Shown here piece after piece: positions 7,771-17,862 of a stretch of DNA of 64,000 nucleotides. Below the pieces are notes generated by a model. It was not told the origin of the DNA and searched no databases. It worked only from the letters and a program-made list of their open reading frames with translations. The translations under genes were made by a program, and so were the position numbers. Each line of letters begins with the position of its first letter. Position 1 is the stretch's first letter. The DNA is from Phycisphaerales bacterium (lineage in GTDB: Bacteria; Planctomycetota; Phycisphaerae; Phycisphaerales; UBA1924): the NCBI GenBank assembly GCA_040221175.1, contig JAVJVK010000019.1, forward strand, positions 434,001 through 498,000, in the 5' to 3' direction.

Positions 7771-9747
7771 GTGCCCGTCCTCGCCGTCGCGAATCTCGAC
7801 CTGTCCTACGGCGACGACATGATCCTGCGCGGGTGCTCGCTCTCCATCGAGCCCCGCGAGCGAGTGGCCATCGTTGGCCCCAACGGCACCGGCAAGAGCA
7901 GCCTGCTCAAGATCATGGCCGGCGTCCAGAAGCCGGACGCGGGCGAGGTGTCGCTCCAGCGGGGCGCCCGCGTTGCCTACCTGGCCCAGGATCCTCGGAT
8001 CGATCGCGGGCTGACCCTCCGCCAGCACGCCGAGGGCGCCTTCGAAGAACTGGCCGCCCTGCACCTCCAACTCGAGGCCGTCTTCCACAAGCTGGCCGAC
8101 GCCACCGGCGAAGATCTCCAGAAAGCCATGGCCGAGCAGGCTCGCATCGAAGAGCGCATCCAGGCCGCCGGCGGCTACAACGTCGATCACCGCATCGATG
8201 GCGTCCTGCACGGCTTGGGTTTCCGCGACGCGCAGTTCTCCCTTCCGGTCGAGAAGCTCAGCGGCGGCCAGAAGGCCCGCCTGGCCCTCGCCCGTGCGCT
8301 GCTGACCGAGCCCGACGTCCTCTTGATGGACGAACCGACCAACCACCTGGACGTGCACGGCCGCATCTGGCTTGAAGACTTCCTGGTCGATGCGTTCAAG
8401 GGCGCCGTCGTCCTCATCGCACACGATCGCTCCGTGCTCAGCCGGGTGGCCGAGCGCGTCGTGGAGCTCGAACGCGGCCGGATCATCAGCTACCCCGGTG
8501 GATACAACGCGTTCCGCACGCTGCGGGCCGATCGACTGAAGACGCAACTGGAGGCATGGGAGCGACAGCAGACCAAGTTCCGCCAGGAGCAGGCCTTCAT
8601 CGACAAGTATCGGGCCGGCCAGCGGGCCAAGCAGGCCAAGGGGCGCGAGAGCCGCCTCGATCGGGCACGCGAGTCGTCCACGCTCGAGAAGCCCGTCGAA
8701 CTTGCCGTCTTCAAGCCAAGCCTGCCGCCCGCGCCGCGGACGGGCGACATCGTCGTCAAAGCAACCGGCCTGACCATGCGCTATCCCCGCGACGACGGCT
8801 CCACGCTCACCCTGTTCGAAGATCTAGACATCACCATCTCGCGCGGCGAACGCTGGGGCGTCGTTGGCCCCAACGGTGCGGGCAAGAGCACGCTCGTTGA
8901 GTGTCTGCTCAACAAGCGGGAACCCTCGGCCGGCCAGGTCAAGCACGGCGCTGGACTGAAGGTCGGCTACTTCAGCCAGGGCCGCGGCGATATGGATCCG
9001 ATGACCACCGTGCCGCGGCACATCCAGCGGGTCGTGGCCCGCCTTGCCGACGCCGAAGAAGGCCCCGACAAGCCCAAGCTTTTGAGCGAACAGGAGGCCC
9101 GCGACCTGGCCGGCGCGTTCCTCTTCTCGGGCGACCGCCAGGAGTCGCTCCTGGGCGATATGTCCGGCGGCGAGCGGGCGCGGGCGGCACTGGCCGCGCT
9201 GCTCGCCTGTGCACGAAACGTGCTGGTGCTCGACGAACCGACGAACCACTTGGACATTCCCAGTGCCGAACGCCTCGAAGCCCTGCTGGAGCGCGGGCAG
9301 GGCAAGAAGAGCGGGACCTTCGATGGAACGCTGATCGTCGTCAGTCACGACCGCACGCTCATCGACGCGGTATGCGACCACCTGATCGTCTTTGATGGCA
9401 AGGGCCGCGTAAGCCTGCACATGGGCGGCTGGAGCGAATGGCTCGCCGGCGGAGCACGTGCCATCTCGGCACCCGAACCGACCAAACGCACGGTGCCACC
9501 ACCGGCGCCGCCCCCTGCGCCGGCGCCGAAGAAGAAGGCGGGCAAGAGCAAGTTCTCCTGGATGCCCGTCGAGGCCATCGAGCAGAAGATTCAGGAGCTG
9601 GAGGGTGAGATTTCGCGCATCGATGCGAAGCTGGACGATCCCGAGATCTGGAAGGACGCCGTCCGAGCCGCCGAGATCAACGCCAAACGCGATGACCTCA
9701 AGGCCGAACTGGATGAGCTGGAAACGGAGTGGCTAGGCCGTGTCTGA
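7771..9747 (+). CDS. uup: ABC-F family ATPase, Uup-like
   Basis: A 658-residue soluble duplicated ATPase without membrane segments. The first domain has G-P-N-G-T-G-K-S-S, signature L-S-G-G-Q-K-A-R and L-L-M-D-E-P-T-N-H-L-D; the second has G-P-N-G-A-G-K-S-T, M-S-G-G-E-R-A-R and V-L-D-E-P-T-N-H-L-D. A charged linker joins them. A Pro/Ala/Lys-rich segment near residue 575 leads to a C-terminal coiled coil (about 595-655), the feature that distinguishes Uup from most other ABC-F proteins. ABC-F proteins act on ribosomes; Uup also binds branched DNA. GTG 7771 is the first start before the domain and has a -10-like TACCAT 5 nt upstream. The next gene overlaps by 8 bp. Confidence 0.9.
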   Translation: MPVLAVANLDLSYGDDMILRGCSLSIEPRERVAIVGPNGTGKSSLLKIMAGVQKPDAGEVSLQRGARVAYLAQDPRIDRGLTLRQHAEGAFEELAALHLQLEAVFHKLADATGEDLQKAMAEQARIEERIQAAGGYNVDHRIDGVLHGLGFRDAQFSLPVEKLSGGQKARLALARALLTEPDVLLMDEPTNHLDVHGRIWLEDFLVDAFKGAVVLIAHDRSVLSRVAERVVELERGRIISYPGGYNAFRTLRADRLKTQLEAWERQQTKFRQEQAFIDKYRAGQRAKQAKGRESRLDRARESSTLEKPVELAVFKPSLPPAPRTGDIVVKATGLTMRYPRDDGSTLTLFEDLDITISRGERWGVVGPNGAGKSTLVECLLNKREPSAGQVKHGAGLKVGYFSQGRGDMDPMTTVPRHIQRVVARLADAEEGPDKPKLLSEQEARDLAGAFLFSGDRQESLLGDMSGGERARAALAALLACARNVLVLDEPTNHLDIPSAERLEALLERGQGKKSGTFDGTLIVVSHDRTLIDAVCDHLIVFDGKGRVSLHMGGWSEWLAGGARAISAPEPTKRTVPPPAPPPAPAPKKKAGKSKFSWMPVEAIEQKIQELEGEISRIDAKLDDPEIWKDAVRAAEINAKRDDLKAELDELETEWLGRV

Positions 9748-10024
9748 GCAACACATCGATCCCATACGCCGCAAGCACACCCAACGCATCAAGCTGGGCG
9801 CGATCATCGCCTGCACGCCATGGCTCATGCTCGGGCTCGTCGGCCTGATCTCCGCGGGCGTCACCGCGGCCCGGGCCGCCCGGCTGCCCATCGACGAGAT
9901 CCGCCCGCTGGCCCTCGTGACGCTGGGCATCAGCGCGCTGGTGAGCGTCGTGGGCCTTGCAATCCTCATCTTGGGCGTTGCCGGGCTGGCCATCTCGGGC
10001 AAGAACACGGAAGGCAAGCCATGA
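9740..10024 (+). CDS. Small two-helix membrane protein
   Basis: A 94-residue protein with a charged N-terminus and two hydrophobic segments (about 19-45 and 57-85), ending in a short polar tail. I recognise no family. The GTG start lies inside the end of the uup gene (8-bp overlap) and its stop overlaps the ATG of the next gene, so it is translationally coupled in the same operon. The next product is also a two-helix protein of almost equal length, so the two may form a complex; this is inferred from context. Confidence 0.6.
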   Translation: MSEQHIDPIRRKHTQRIKLGAIIACTPWLMLGLVGLISAGVTAARAARLPIDEIRPLALVTLGISALVSVVGLAILILGVAGLAISGKNTEGKP

Positions 10025-10308
10025 AGCGCACGCTGGGCTGGATTCTGCTGCTCCTGGGCCTCGGCCTGATGATCACCGGCCTGGCCATGGCCTTGCAGGG
10101 TTACGTGCACATCATCCACGAGGCCGTGAGCAACCCACTGGCCGAAGGCGCCGCAAGCGACGAGCCGGAACAGGTCGAGGCGGGCAAGATGCTCCGCTGG
10201 GCCATCGTCGGGCTGGCCGGGGCGCCGCTCGCGGCGATCGGCGCCATGCTGACGATCAGGGGGCGGTTGAACCGCATGAAGGCCCGCAGGCTCGCCGGCG
10301 GCCGCTGA
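10021..10308 (+). CDS. Small two-helix membrane protein
   Basis: A 95-residue protein. Hydrophobic segments lie at about 5-28 and 62-82, separated by an acidic loop, with a basic C-terminus (R-L-N-R-M-K-A-R-R). No family is recognised. The start codon overlaps the preceding stop (ATGA), and the composition matches the surrounding genes. It probably sits in the membrane with the preceding small protein, both last in the uup operon. Confidence 0.6.
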   Translation: MKRTLGWILLLLGLGLMITGLAMALQGYVHIIHEAVSNPLAEGAASDEPEQVEAGKMLRWAIVGLAGAPLAAIGAMLTIRGRLNRMKARRLAGGR

Positions 10309-10323
10309 GCTGCTCGTTTGGGG

Positions 10324-10329
10324 TACACT
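10324..10329 (+). promoter_or_regulatory. Candidate -10 element of scoB
   Basis: TACACT followed by TGCCC and ATG 10335, with no Shine-Dalgarno site. Fits a leaderless transcript. Confidence 0.45.
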
Positions 10330-10334
10330 TGCCC

Positions 10335-10994
10335 ATGCTTACCCGAGACCAGATCACGAAGCGAGCGGCCCAGGAACTGCGTGACGGCTACGTCGTCAAC
10401 CTGGGCATCGGCATGCCGACCCTCGTGGCCAACCACATCCCCGAGGGCATGGACGTGTGGCTGCAATCCGAGAACGGGCTGCTGGGCATCGGGCCATTCC
10501 CCACCGAGGCCGAGGTCGACGCCGACCTGATCAACGCCGGCAAGCAGACCGTGACCGCCCGCACCGGCGCCAGCTTCTTCAGCAGCGCCGACAGCTTCGG
10601 CATGATCCGCGGCGGGCACATCGACATGTGCATCCTGGGCGCCATGGAGGTCAGCCAGGAAGGCGACATCGCCAACTGGATGATCCCCGGCAAGATGGTC
10701 AAGGGCATGGGCGGGGCGATGGACCTCGTCGCCGGCGTCCGCAAGGTCGTCGTCGCCATGGAGCACTGCAACAAGCACGGCCAGTCGAAGATCGTCAAGC
10801 AGTGCTCTCTGCCCCTGACCGGCCAGCGCTGCGTCAACATGGTGATCACCGACCTGTGCGTGCTGGTGATGGACGTGAACAAGCGTCGCTTCGTCCTCAC
10901 CGAGATCGCGCCGGGCGTCACCGTGGACGAGATCAAGGCCAAGACCGAGGCCGAGATCCTCGTGGCCGACAAGGTCACCGAGGTCGCCGCCTGA
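10335..10994 (+). CDS. scoB: 3-oxoacid CoA-transferase subunit B
   Basis: A 219-residue class I CoA-transferase beta subunit. The catalytic glutamate lies in S-E-N-G-L-L-G-I-G-P, and G-G-x-x-D-x-x-x-L-G and M-G-G-A-M-D-L segments are typical. The enzyme moves CoA between succinyl-CoA and acetoacetate in ketone body or amino acid use. It normally works with subunit A encoded just upstream, but the upstream genes here are two small membrane proteins and the downstream operon is Mrp, so the partner must be elsewhere. ATG 10335 opens at the family's usual N-terminus. Substrate specificity within the class is not decided by sequence. Confidence 0.88.
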   Translation: MLTRDQITKRAAQELRDGYVVNLGIGMPTLVANHIPEGMDVWLQSENGLLGIGPFPTEAEVDADLINAGKQTVTARTGASFFSSADSFGMIRGGHIDMCILGAMEVSQEGDIANWMIPGKMVKGMGGAMDLVAGVRKVVVAMEHCNKHGQSKIVKQCSLPLTGQRCVNMVITDLCVLVMDVNKRRFVLTEIAPGVTVDEIKAKTEAEILVADKVTEVAA

Positions 10995-11152
10995 GAATTC
11001 GCCCCGACCGGCAGCATTGATTCAAGCGGGAAAACCAGACGGCCGATTCGTAGGAGCCGGTCCGGTGGCATTCTCGGATACCATCGCCGGGTTATCGAAC
11101 CTCAGCGCCTGCGTCGGTCGTGGGCCCGGTCCGATGCGAACGGAGCCCGCAG

Positions 11153-13548
11153 TTGATCGTCGGCACCCTGCTTGCCATCTTCGCCCTGGCCTTGGCCGCT
11201 CCCACGCTGCATCGCGTGCTCGGTCGTGCCACGGGATACGTGCTGGCTCTCGGGCCGCTGGTCGCGTTCGGGTACTACCTCACCCAGATGAATCCCACCG
11301 CCTCCGGAGAAGCCGTGGCGGTCGGCTGGACCTGGAGCCAGTCGCTCGGGGTCGAGTTTTCGTTCCGAGTCGACTCGCTCAGCACGCTCTTTGCCTTGCT
11401 GGTTACCGGCGTGGGTACCGGCATCGTGCTCTATGCCAACAGCTATCTCGAGGGCCATCCGAAGCGGGGACGCTTCTTCGGCTATCTGCTGGGCTTCATG
11501 GGGGCCATGCTCGGCTTGGTCCTGGCAGATGACCTCATCCTGCTGTTCATCTTCTGGGAACTGACCAGCATCACGAGCTACCTGCTCATTGGCTTCGACC
11601 ATGAACGCGAGAAGGCGCGCAAAAGCGCTCTTCAGGCACTCGTGGTGACCGGGCTCGGCGGACTCTCGATGCTCGCCGGCATGGTGTTGCTCGGCCAGAT
11701 TGCTGGCACGTTTTCGGTTTCGGGCATCATCGAGCATCACCACGTGCTCGCCGACAGCCCGCTGACGGTGGCGGCGATGATCCTGATCCTGGGCGGCGCC
11801 TTCACCAAGAGTGCCCAGTTCCCCTTCCACTTCTGGCTGCCCAACGCCATGGAGGCTCCCTCCCCGGTCAGTGCCTACCTGCACTCCTCGACGATGGTGA
11901 AGGCCGGCGTCTACCTCGTAGCACGCCTCAACCCCGCCTTTCTCGAAGATCCGGCCTGGCAATGGAGCCTCTCATGCTTCGGCGGCGCCACCATGCTGTT
12001 GGGCGCCTACTTGGCAACGCGTCAGACCTACTACAAGAAGGTCCTTGCCTACACGACGGTCAGTTCGCTTGGCATCATGATCATGCTCATCGGGCTGGGC
12101 GCGCCGCAGGCCGCGGCGGCGTACATCTTCGCCCACGCCCTGTTCAAGGGCGCCCTCTTCCTCGTCGCGGGCATCGTCGACCACGAAGCGGGCGTCAAGG
12201 ACACCGAGCAGATGGGCGGCCTCTTCGGAAAGATGCCCGTCACGGCACTGGTGGCAATCATCTCGGGCTTGTCCATGGCAGGCATGGTTCCGCTGCTGGG
12301 CTTCGTCGCCAAGGAACTGCTGCTCAAGGGAAGCCTGCACGCCCATGGCGGGCCGCATGAGGTTGCGTGGCTCTGGCCCACGATCTCGACGATTGCCGGG
12401 GCGTTCATGGCCGTCGCCGGCTTCCAAGCCGGCATCCGACCGTTCCTGATGCGTCGGTCCGCGACCGAGGACTATCCGAAGAAGCCCCACGAAGCGCCGC
12501 TGCCCATGCTGTTCGGGCCGGTCGTCCTCACGGGCCTGACTCTGATCGGCGGTGTCTTGCCCGCCCTGTTCACCGCGCCCATTATCAACGGTACCACGGC
12601 GTCGATTGCTGGCGGGCACGACGTCGAACTGGTCAAGCTCGATGCGATCTACATGGCCACGCACGCCAGCACCGCCCTGCTGCTCAGCGGCATCGCGCTG
12701 GTCGCCGGTGCACTGTTGTTCGTGCTACGGAAGCCCTGGCGTGCCATCACCCGCCCGCTCGACCGCGTCGCGACGGCCATCGGGTGCGAACGCATCTACC
12801 ACCTTCTGTTCAACGGAACCGTCGGCCCCGTCTCCCTCGCCACGGTGCAGACGCGATTCCTCCAGAGCGGCTATCTCCGCGTCTATGTCCAAGTCACGGT
12901 GCTGACCACGCTGATGCTCGGCGGGGGTTTGCTTGCCTGGAAGGGCGGCGTCGTCGACTCGATCGCGCAGGCGTTGCCCCCGTTCGGCGAGATCGCGTGG
13001 ACCGAGTTGCTGTTTGAAGCGGTCCTCGTCAGCATGATCTGCGTGGCGGCCATCGCCAGCACGCAGATGCGCGGACGCCTTTCGACGATCGCGGTGCTCG
13101 GTGTCGTGGGTTATTGCTCGGCCGTGATCTTCGTGCTCTTCGGTGCTCCCGATGTTGCCATGACGCAATTTGCGGTCGAGACGCTGACCGTCATCATCTT
13201 CGTGCTCGTGGTCTATCACCTTCCGCGCTTTGCCGTATATAGCTCCAGGAAGGCCAAGTCGCTGGACGCCCTGCTCGGCGCTGCGTTCGGCCTGATGATG
13301 GCGGCATTTGTCGTCTCTTCCTTTGCCATTACCGCTGACGATGGCATTTCCTGGTTCTACAACCACTACGCGCTTCCGGATGCTCCGGGCGAACACGTCG
13401 CGTATGGCCGCAATCTGGTCAACATCATCCTCGTCGACTTCCGAGCTCTCGATACGCTGGGCGAGATCACCGTGCTGGGTCTCGCGGCCGTTGGCGTCTA
13501 TACGCTCCTGAAGCTCCGGCAAGAACGTCCGGCGCAGGGAGGGATGGC

Positions 13549-13552
<4 letters not shown>
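11153..13552 (+). CDS. mrpA: Mrp Na+/H+ antiporter subunit A
   Basis: A 799-residue polytopic protein, the large subunit of the Mrp (Sha/Mnh) cation/proton antiporter. The first about 500 residues are a NuoL-like proton-conducting domain (helices with E-L-T-S-I-T-S-Y-L-L-I-G-F and H-F-W-L-P-N-A-M-E-A-P-x-P-V-S-A-Y-L-H-S). The C-terminal part has MbhD-like (about 610-690) and MbhE-like (about 720-795) regions, as expected of fused MrpA. TTG 11153 is preferred because GGAG lies 8 nt before it and the first helix starts there; GTG 11120 is an alternative. First gene of a seven-gene operon with four-base overlaps. Confidence 0.92.
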
Positions 13553-13965
<413 letters not shown>

Positions 13966-13967
13966 GG

Positions 13968-13975
13968 AAAGGAGG
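13968..13975 (+). promoter_or_regulatory. Strong ribosome binding site of mrpC
   Basis: AAAGGAGG lies 8 nt before ATG 13984, one of the few full Shine-Dalgarno sites in the window. It is inside the operon at the only junction of mrpABCD without a stop/start overlap, which explains why a free site is needed there. Confidence 0.8.
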
Positions 13976-13983
13976 ATCGCGAT

Positions 13984-14331
13984 ATGGAATTGCTGCTCGC
14001 CATCGCCGTCGGTTTCCTGTACGCCGCGGGCATCTACATGATCCTCCGCCGAAGCTTCGTCAAGCTGATCATCGGGCTTGCGCTGATCAGCCACGGCGCG
14101 AACCTGTTGATCTTCGCCGCCGGCGGGCTGACCCGCGGCAAGCCCGCGCTCATCCCAGCCGATGAAGAACAGCTCGTCGCGCCCTACAGCGATCCGCTGC
14201 CCCCGGCACTCATCCTGACGGCCGTCGTCATCAGCTTTGCCATCCTGGCGTTCACGATCGTGCTCGTGAAGCGAACCTACCAGGAGGTCGGCACCGACGA
14301 CCTCGACGCCATGCGGACGACCGACCGATGA
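13984..14331 (+). CDS. mrpC: Mrp antiporter subunit C
   Basis: A 115-residue NuoK-like subunit with three helices. The family pattern is visible in the second helix ([15 protein letters not shown]). It holds part of the cation/proton path together with MrpA and MrpD. It follows mrpB by 18 bp with a strong ribosome site and overlaps mrpD by four bases. Confidence 0.92.
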   Translation: MELLLAIAVGFLYAAGIYMILRRSFVKLIIGLALISHGANLLIFAAGGLTRGKPALIPADEEQLVAPYSDPLPPALILTAVVISFAILAFTIVLVKRTYQEVGTDDLDAMRTTDR

Positions 14332-15968
14332 ACCTGACGATCATCGCGCCCATCCTGATTCCACTTGCCACGACGGTGCTATGCATCGGGCTGTGGAAGG
14401 ATCGCGTGATGCAGCGGGTGGTCAGCCTCGCGGGCGCTCTCAGCCTGCTCGCGTCCTCGATCTCGCTCCTCTACGCCACCAGCGACGGCACCGTGGTCAC
14501 CACCGACGCCGCGGGCTGGGCCGCTCCCTTCGGCATCTCGCTCGTCGCCGACACACTCAGCGCCATGCTGGTCGGCTTGAACGGCCTGGTCGCCGTCGCG
14601 CTGACCGTCTACAGCATGGGCGCCATCGACCGCAAGCGAGAGAGCTTCGGGTATCACCCGCTCGTGCACGCCGTGCTGGCCGCCTGCTCTGGCGCGTTCC
14701 TCACCGGCGACATCTTCAACATGTACGTCTGGTTCGAGATCATGCTGCTGGCCAGCTTCGTCCTGCTAACCCTGGGCGGCGAGCGCGGCCAACTCGAGGG
14801 GGCCATCAAGTACGTCACCCTCAACCTGCTCTCCAGCGGCATCTTCCTGGCCGCCATCGGCCTGCTCTATGGCATGACCGGCACGCTGAACATGGCCCAC
14901 CTGTCCATCGTGCTCGACCGGGCCGACAACCCCGGCGCCATCACCGCTCTCTCAATGCTCTTCCTGGTCGCCTTTGGCATCAAGGCGGCCGTCTTCCCGC
15001 TGTTCTTCTGGCTGCCGGCCAGCTATCACACGCCGCCGGTGGCCATCACCGCGCTCTTCGCCGGCCTGCTGACAAAAGTGGGTGTCTATTCCATCATGCG
15101 CACGTTCACGCTGCTGTTTGACCAGCAGATGGACATCACCGCCCCCATCCTCATGTGGATCAGCGGCCTGACTATGGTGACCGGCGTGCTCGGTGCGGCG
15201 TGCCAGTTCGAGATCCGCCGCATCCTTGCGTTCCACAGCGTGAGCCAGATCGGCTACATGCTCATGGGCCTGTCGGTGGCTCTCTATGCCCTTGCCCACG
15301 CCGAGCCCGACAGCGTGACGGCGCGCGAAAACGCCACCGTGGCCCTGGCCGGATCGGCGATGTTCCTGCTACATCACGGCATCGTCAAGGGCAACCTGTT
15401 CCTCATCAGCGGCCTCGTCCAGCGACTCGCGGGCACCAGCGAACTCAAGAACCTGGGCGGACTCATCAAGACCCACCCGTGGACCGGCGTGCTGTTCATG
15501 GCCTCGGCCCTGTCGCTGGCGGGCATTCCGATCTCAACCGGCTTCTGGGGCAAGTTCGTCCTCATCAAGAGCGGCCTGGCGGCTGGGGCATTCTCGCTCG
15601 TTGCCGCCTCGTTGTGCGTCAGCATCCTCACGCTCTACTCCATGACCAAGATCTGGGCCGAAGCGTTCTGGAAGGAGCCCCCCGAGTCCATGCCCGAGCG
15701 TCCTGCGGTGAAAGGCCGCGATGATCGTGTTCGAATCGGACTCATGGCCACGCCCATCGTCGTCCTTGCGACAGCAACGATTGGGCTGGGCATCTTCATC
15801 GAACCGCTCTACAACGTGGCCGAGCGAGCCGGCGCTCAGCTGCTCGATGCCGAGGGCTACCAGCGGGCCGTCCTAGGCGAACATTACCAGCGTGCGGTCG
15901 ATGGCACGCTGCGCGAACTGGCTACCGTTCCGAGCAGCGGCGATGCTCCGAAGGAGGACCAGCCATAG
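14328..15968 (+). CDS. mrpD: Mrp antiporter subunit D
   Basis: A 546-residue NuoN/NuoM-like proton-translocating subunit with about 14 helices. Visible family elements are [10 protein letters not shown] near residue 130, the conserved K in [15 protein letters not shown] and the H-S-V-S-Q-I-G-Y-M segment. The C-terminal about 50 residues are polar and extend past the last helix. The start overlaps mrpC (ATGA). The end overlaps the proposed mrpE start, with AAGGAGG inside the last codons. Confidence 0.93.
   Translation: MNLTIIAPILIPLATTVLCIGLWKDRVMQRVVSLAGALSLLASSISLLYATSDGTVVTTDAAGWAAPFGISLVADTLSAMLVGLNGLVAVALTVYSMGAIDRKRESFGYHPLVHAVLAACSGAFLTGDIFNMYVWFEIMLLASFVLLTLGGERGQLEGAIKYVTLNLLSSGIFLAAIGLLYGMTGTLNMAHLSIVLDRADNPGAITALSMLFLVAFGIKAAVFPLFFWLPASYHTPPVAITALFAGLLTKVGVYSIMRTFTLLFDQQMDITAPILMWISGLTMVTGVLGAACQFEIRRILAFHSVSQIGYMLMGLSVALYALAHAEPDSVTARENATVALAGSAMFLLHHGIVKGNLFLISGLVQRLAGTSELKNLGGLIKTHPWTGVLFMASALSLAGIPISTGFWGKFVLIKSGLAAGAFSLVAASLCVSILTLYSMTKIWAEAFWKEPPESMPERPAVKGRDDRVRIGLMATPIVVLATATIGLGIFIEPLYNVAERAGAQLLDAEGYQRAVLGEHYQRAVDGTLRELATVPSSGDAPKEDQP
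15951..15957 (+). promoter_or_regulatory. Ribosome binding site pointing to an AUA start of mrpE
   Basis: AAGGAGG ends 7 nt before ATA 15965, where the MrpE reading frame begins in homologues. No ATG, GTG or TTG lies at usable distance in this frame; the first is TTG 15998, 40 nt from the site. Confidence 0.6.
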
Positions 15969-16441
15969 GCGCGCTCGTTCTCAATCTCGTTCTCGCATTG
16001 GTATGGGCGATGGCAATCGGGCCGTTCTCGCCCGCGAACTTCCTCATCGGGTTTGTCATTGCCTTCGTGACGCTCAGGCTGTGCATTCCCAGGGAAATGC
16101 GAGGGTCGTACTACTCCAAGGTCGGGCGTACGGCTCGCTTCTGCTTTTACGTGCTCGTCGAACTGGTCATCGCGAACATCAAGATGGCCTACTACACCAT
16201 GAGCCCGCTGAGAAAGCTCAAGCCGGGCGTGCTTGCCGTTCCCATCGACGAGAACATCACCGACACGGAGTTGACGATCCTGGCCAATCTCATCACGCTG
16301 ACGCCCGGAACGCTGAGCCTGGACGTGTCTGCCGACAAGTCGATCCTGTTCATCCACTTCATGCACGTGACCAGCCCCGACGAGATGCGACGTGAGATCA
16401 AGGACGGCTTCGAGCGACGCCTGCTGGAGGTCACGCGATGA
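15965..16441 (+). CDS. mrpE: Mrp antiporter subunit E (possible AUA start)
   Basis: MrpE is a membrane subunit of about 158 residues needed for complex assembly. From 15965 the frame reads [16 protein letters not shown], the usual first helix of the family, then F-S-P-A-N-F-L-I-G-F. The only conventional start is TTG 15998, which would cut off half of this helix and lies too far from the AAGGAGG site at 15951-15957. The ATA overlaps the mrpD TAG (ATAG), imitating the ATGA junctions of this operon. Either AUA is used or a sequence error hides an ATG. Conservative coordinates are 15998-16441. Confidence 0.85.
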   Translation: MGALVLNLVLALVWAMAIGPFSPANFLIGFVIAFVTLRLCIPREMRGSYYSKVGRTARFCFYVLVELVIANIKMAYYTMSPLRKLKPGVLAVPIDENITDTELTILANLITLTPGTLSLDVSADKSILFIHFMHVTSPDEMRREIKDGFERRLLEVTR

Positions 16442-16761
16442 CCGGCTTCGTCCCCGCCCAGGCCATCACGCCGGCCCTCAACGACGGCCCGGTCTTCATC
16501 GAGGTCATCGTACTCGTGGTGTTGGGCATGCTGGCCGTCGCCATGATCGGGTGCCTGGTACGCCTGCTCATCGGCCCAACGCTTCCCGACCGCGTCATCG
16601 CGCTGGATCTCATGGGCATGTTCGCCGTAGCCGTCATCGCGATCTTCGCGATCCTCATCGGCAAGCCGGTTCTGCTCAGCGTTTGTCTCGTGATGGGCTT
16701 GATCCTGTTCCTGGGCACCGCCGCATTCGCACTTTACCTCGAGCGGAGGGCCAGGCCATGA
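16438..16761 (+). CDS. mrpF: Mrp antiporter subunit F
   Basis: A 107-residue protein with three helices and the conserved G-P-T-L-P-D-R-V-I-A-L-D segment at about 42-53, whose acidic residue is important in this family. The N-terminal about 20 residues are a little longer than usual. The ATG overlaps the mrpE stop (ATGA), and the stop overlaps the mrpG start. Confidence 0.91.
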   Translation: MTGFVPAQAITPALNDGPVFIEVIVLVVLGMLAVAMIGCLVRLLIGPTLPDRVIALDLMGMFAVAVIAIFAILIGKPVLLSVCLVMGLILFLGTAAFALYLERRARP

Positions 16762-17285
16762 ACGAATGGATGACGCAGGCCGTCACGTGGCTGAACTATG
16801 GGCTCACGGTCGCCCTCGTACTCGTGGGCGGATTCTTCAGCGTCCTCGCGGCCGTTGGCCTGCTCCGCATGCCCGACGTGTACTGCCGGATGCAGGCCGC
16901 GACCAAGGCCGGCACCCTGGGCGTCGGATGCATGGTGCTGGCGGTGGCCACCCACTTCGTCAGCCTGGACGTGGTGCTCGAAGCGCTGCTGGTCATCGGC
17001 ATGCTCTTCATCACCGCTCCCATCGCCAGCCACCTCATCGCCCGGGCGGCCTACTTCGTTGGCAGCCCCTTGTGGGATGGCACCGCACACGACGAGATGC
17101 GCGGCTGCTACGACGCCGACTCGCACATCCTCCACCACTGCCCGACGGGCTCGCCCGCCGAAGACGGTGATCAGCGCCCGTCGATGCTGGCCGGGCGAAC
17201 CTCGCGCGAAGTCATGACCGACGACGACGAGGACTCGAGCCCCCGCGTCAAACGCTCCGGGCAATCTCGTTCGCAGGCCGGCTGA
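16758..17285 (+). CDS. mrpG: Mrp antiporter subunit G, extended tail
   Basis: A 175-residue protein. The first about 105 residues are a standard three-helix MrpG/PhaG domain (G-L-L-R-M-P-D-V-Y-C-R-M-Q-A-A-T-K-A-G-T is diagnostic). The rest is a hydrophilic tail rich in Asp, His and Arg that exceeds the usual length of about 110-130. The tail contains C-Y-D-A-D-S-H-I-L-H-H-C, a metal-ligand-like cluster of unknown meaning. The start overlaps mrpF (ATGA). Last gene of the operon. Confidence 0.9.
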   Translation: MNEWMTQAVTWLNYGLTVALVLVGGFFSVLAAVGLLRMPDVYCRMQAATKAGTLGVGCMVLAVATHFVSLDVVLEALLVIGMLFITAPIASHLIARAAYFVGSPLWDGTAHDEMRGCYDADSHILHHCPTGSPAEDGDQRPSMLAGRTSREVMTDDDEDSSPRVKRSGQSRSQAG

Positions 17286-17314
17286 CTGACCGCCCCCTCT
17301 GGGCCTTGCCTTCC

Positions 17315-17320
17315 TACCCT
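17315..17320 (+). promoter_or_regulatory. Candidate -10 element of purE
   Basis: TACCCT followed by GCCCG and ATG 17326, with no ribosome site. It separates purEK from the Mrp operon and fits leaderless transcription. Confidence 0.45.
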
Positions 17321-17325
17321 GCCCG

Positions 17326-17862
17326 ATGGCAGCACAAGCCCCGGAAGCACCGCAGTCTCCCGCCGGCCCGCCGCTGGTAGGCGTCATCATGGGCTCAACC
17401 AGCGACTGGGACACCATGGCCCACGCGGCGCAGGCCCTGGCCGATCTCGGCGTGGCATTCGAGTGCCGGGTCGTGTCGGCGCACCGCACGCCCGACCTGC
17501 TCTTCGAGTATGCGGCCAAGGCAAAGGAGCGCGGGCTCCAGGTGATCATCGCGGGCGCCGGCGGGGCCGCCCACCTACCGGGAATGTGCGCCAGCAAGAC
17601 GCCCTTGCCCGTGCTTGGCGTGCCGGTACAGAGCAAGGCGCTCAACGGGCTTGACTCGCTGCTCTCGATTGCGCAGATGCCCGGCGGCATTCCGGTTGGC
17701 ACGCTGGCCATCGGCCATGCGGGCGCTCGCAACGCGGGCATCCTCGCCGCGCAGATCGTCGCCCTTGGGAATCAGGACGTGGCCCAAGCCATCGATCGAT
17801 TCCGCCGCAGCCAGACCGATGCGGTGCTCGGAGCCACCCTCCCGCCCGAGGCCGGCAAGTGA
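17326..17862 (+). CDS. purE: N5-carboxyaminoimidazole ribonucleotide mutase
   Basis: A 178-residue class I PurE. Visible motifs are [13 protein letters not shown] (phosphate binding), S-A-H-R-T-P-D (catalytic His) and [11 protein letters not shown]. It converts N5-CAIR to CAIR in purine synthesis, using the product of PurK encoded directly after it (GTGA overlap). The first about 15 residues are a Pro/Ala-rich extension. Confidence 0.95.
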   Translation: MAAQAPEAPQSPAGPPLVGVIMGSTSDWDTMAHAAQALADLGVAFECRVVSAHRTPDLLFEYAAKAKERGLQVIIAGAGGAAHLPGMCASKTPLPVLGVPVQSKALNGLDSLLSIAQMPGGIPVGTLAIGHAGARNAGILAAQIVALGNQDVAQAIDRFRRSQTDAVLGATLPPEAGK

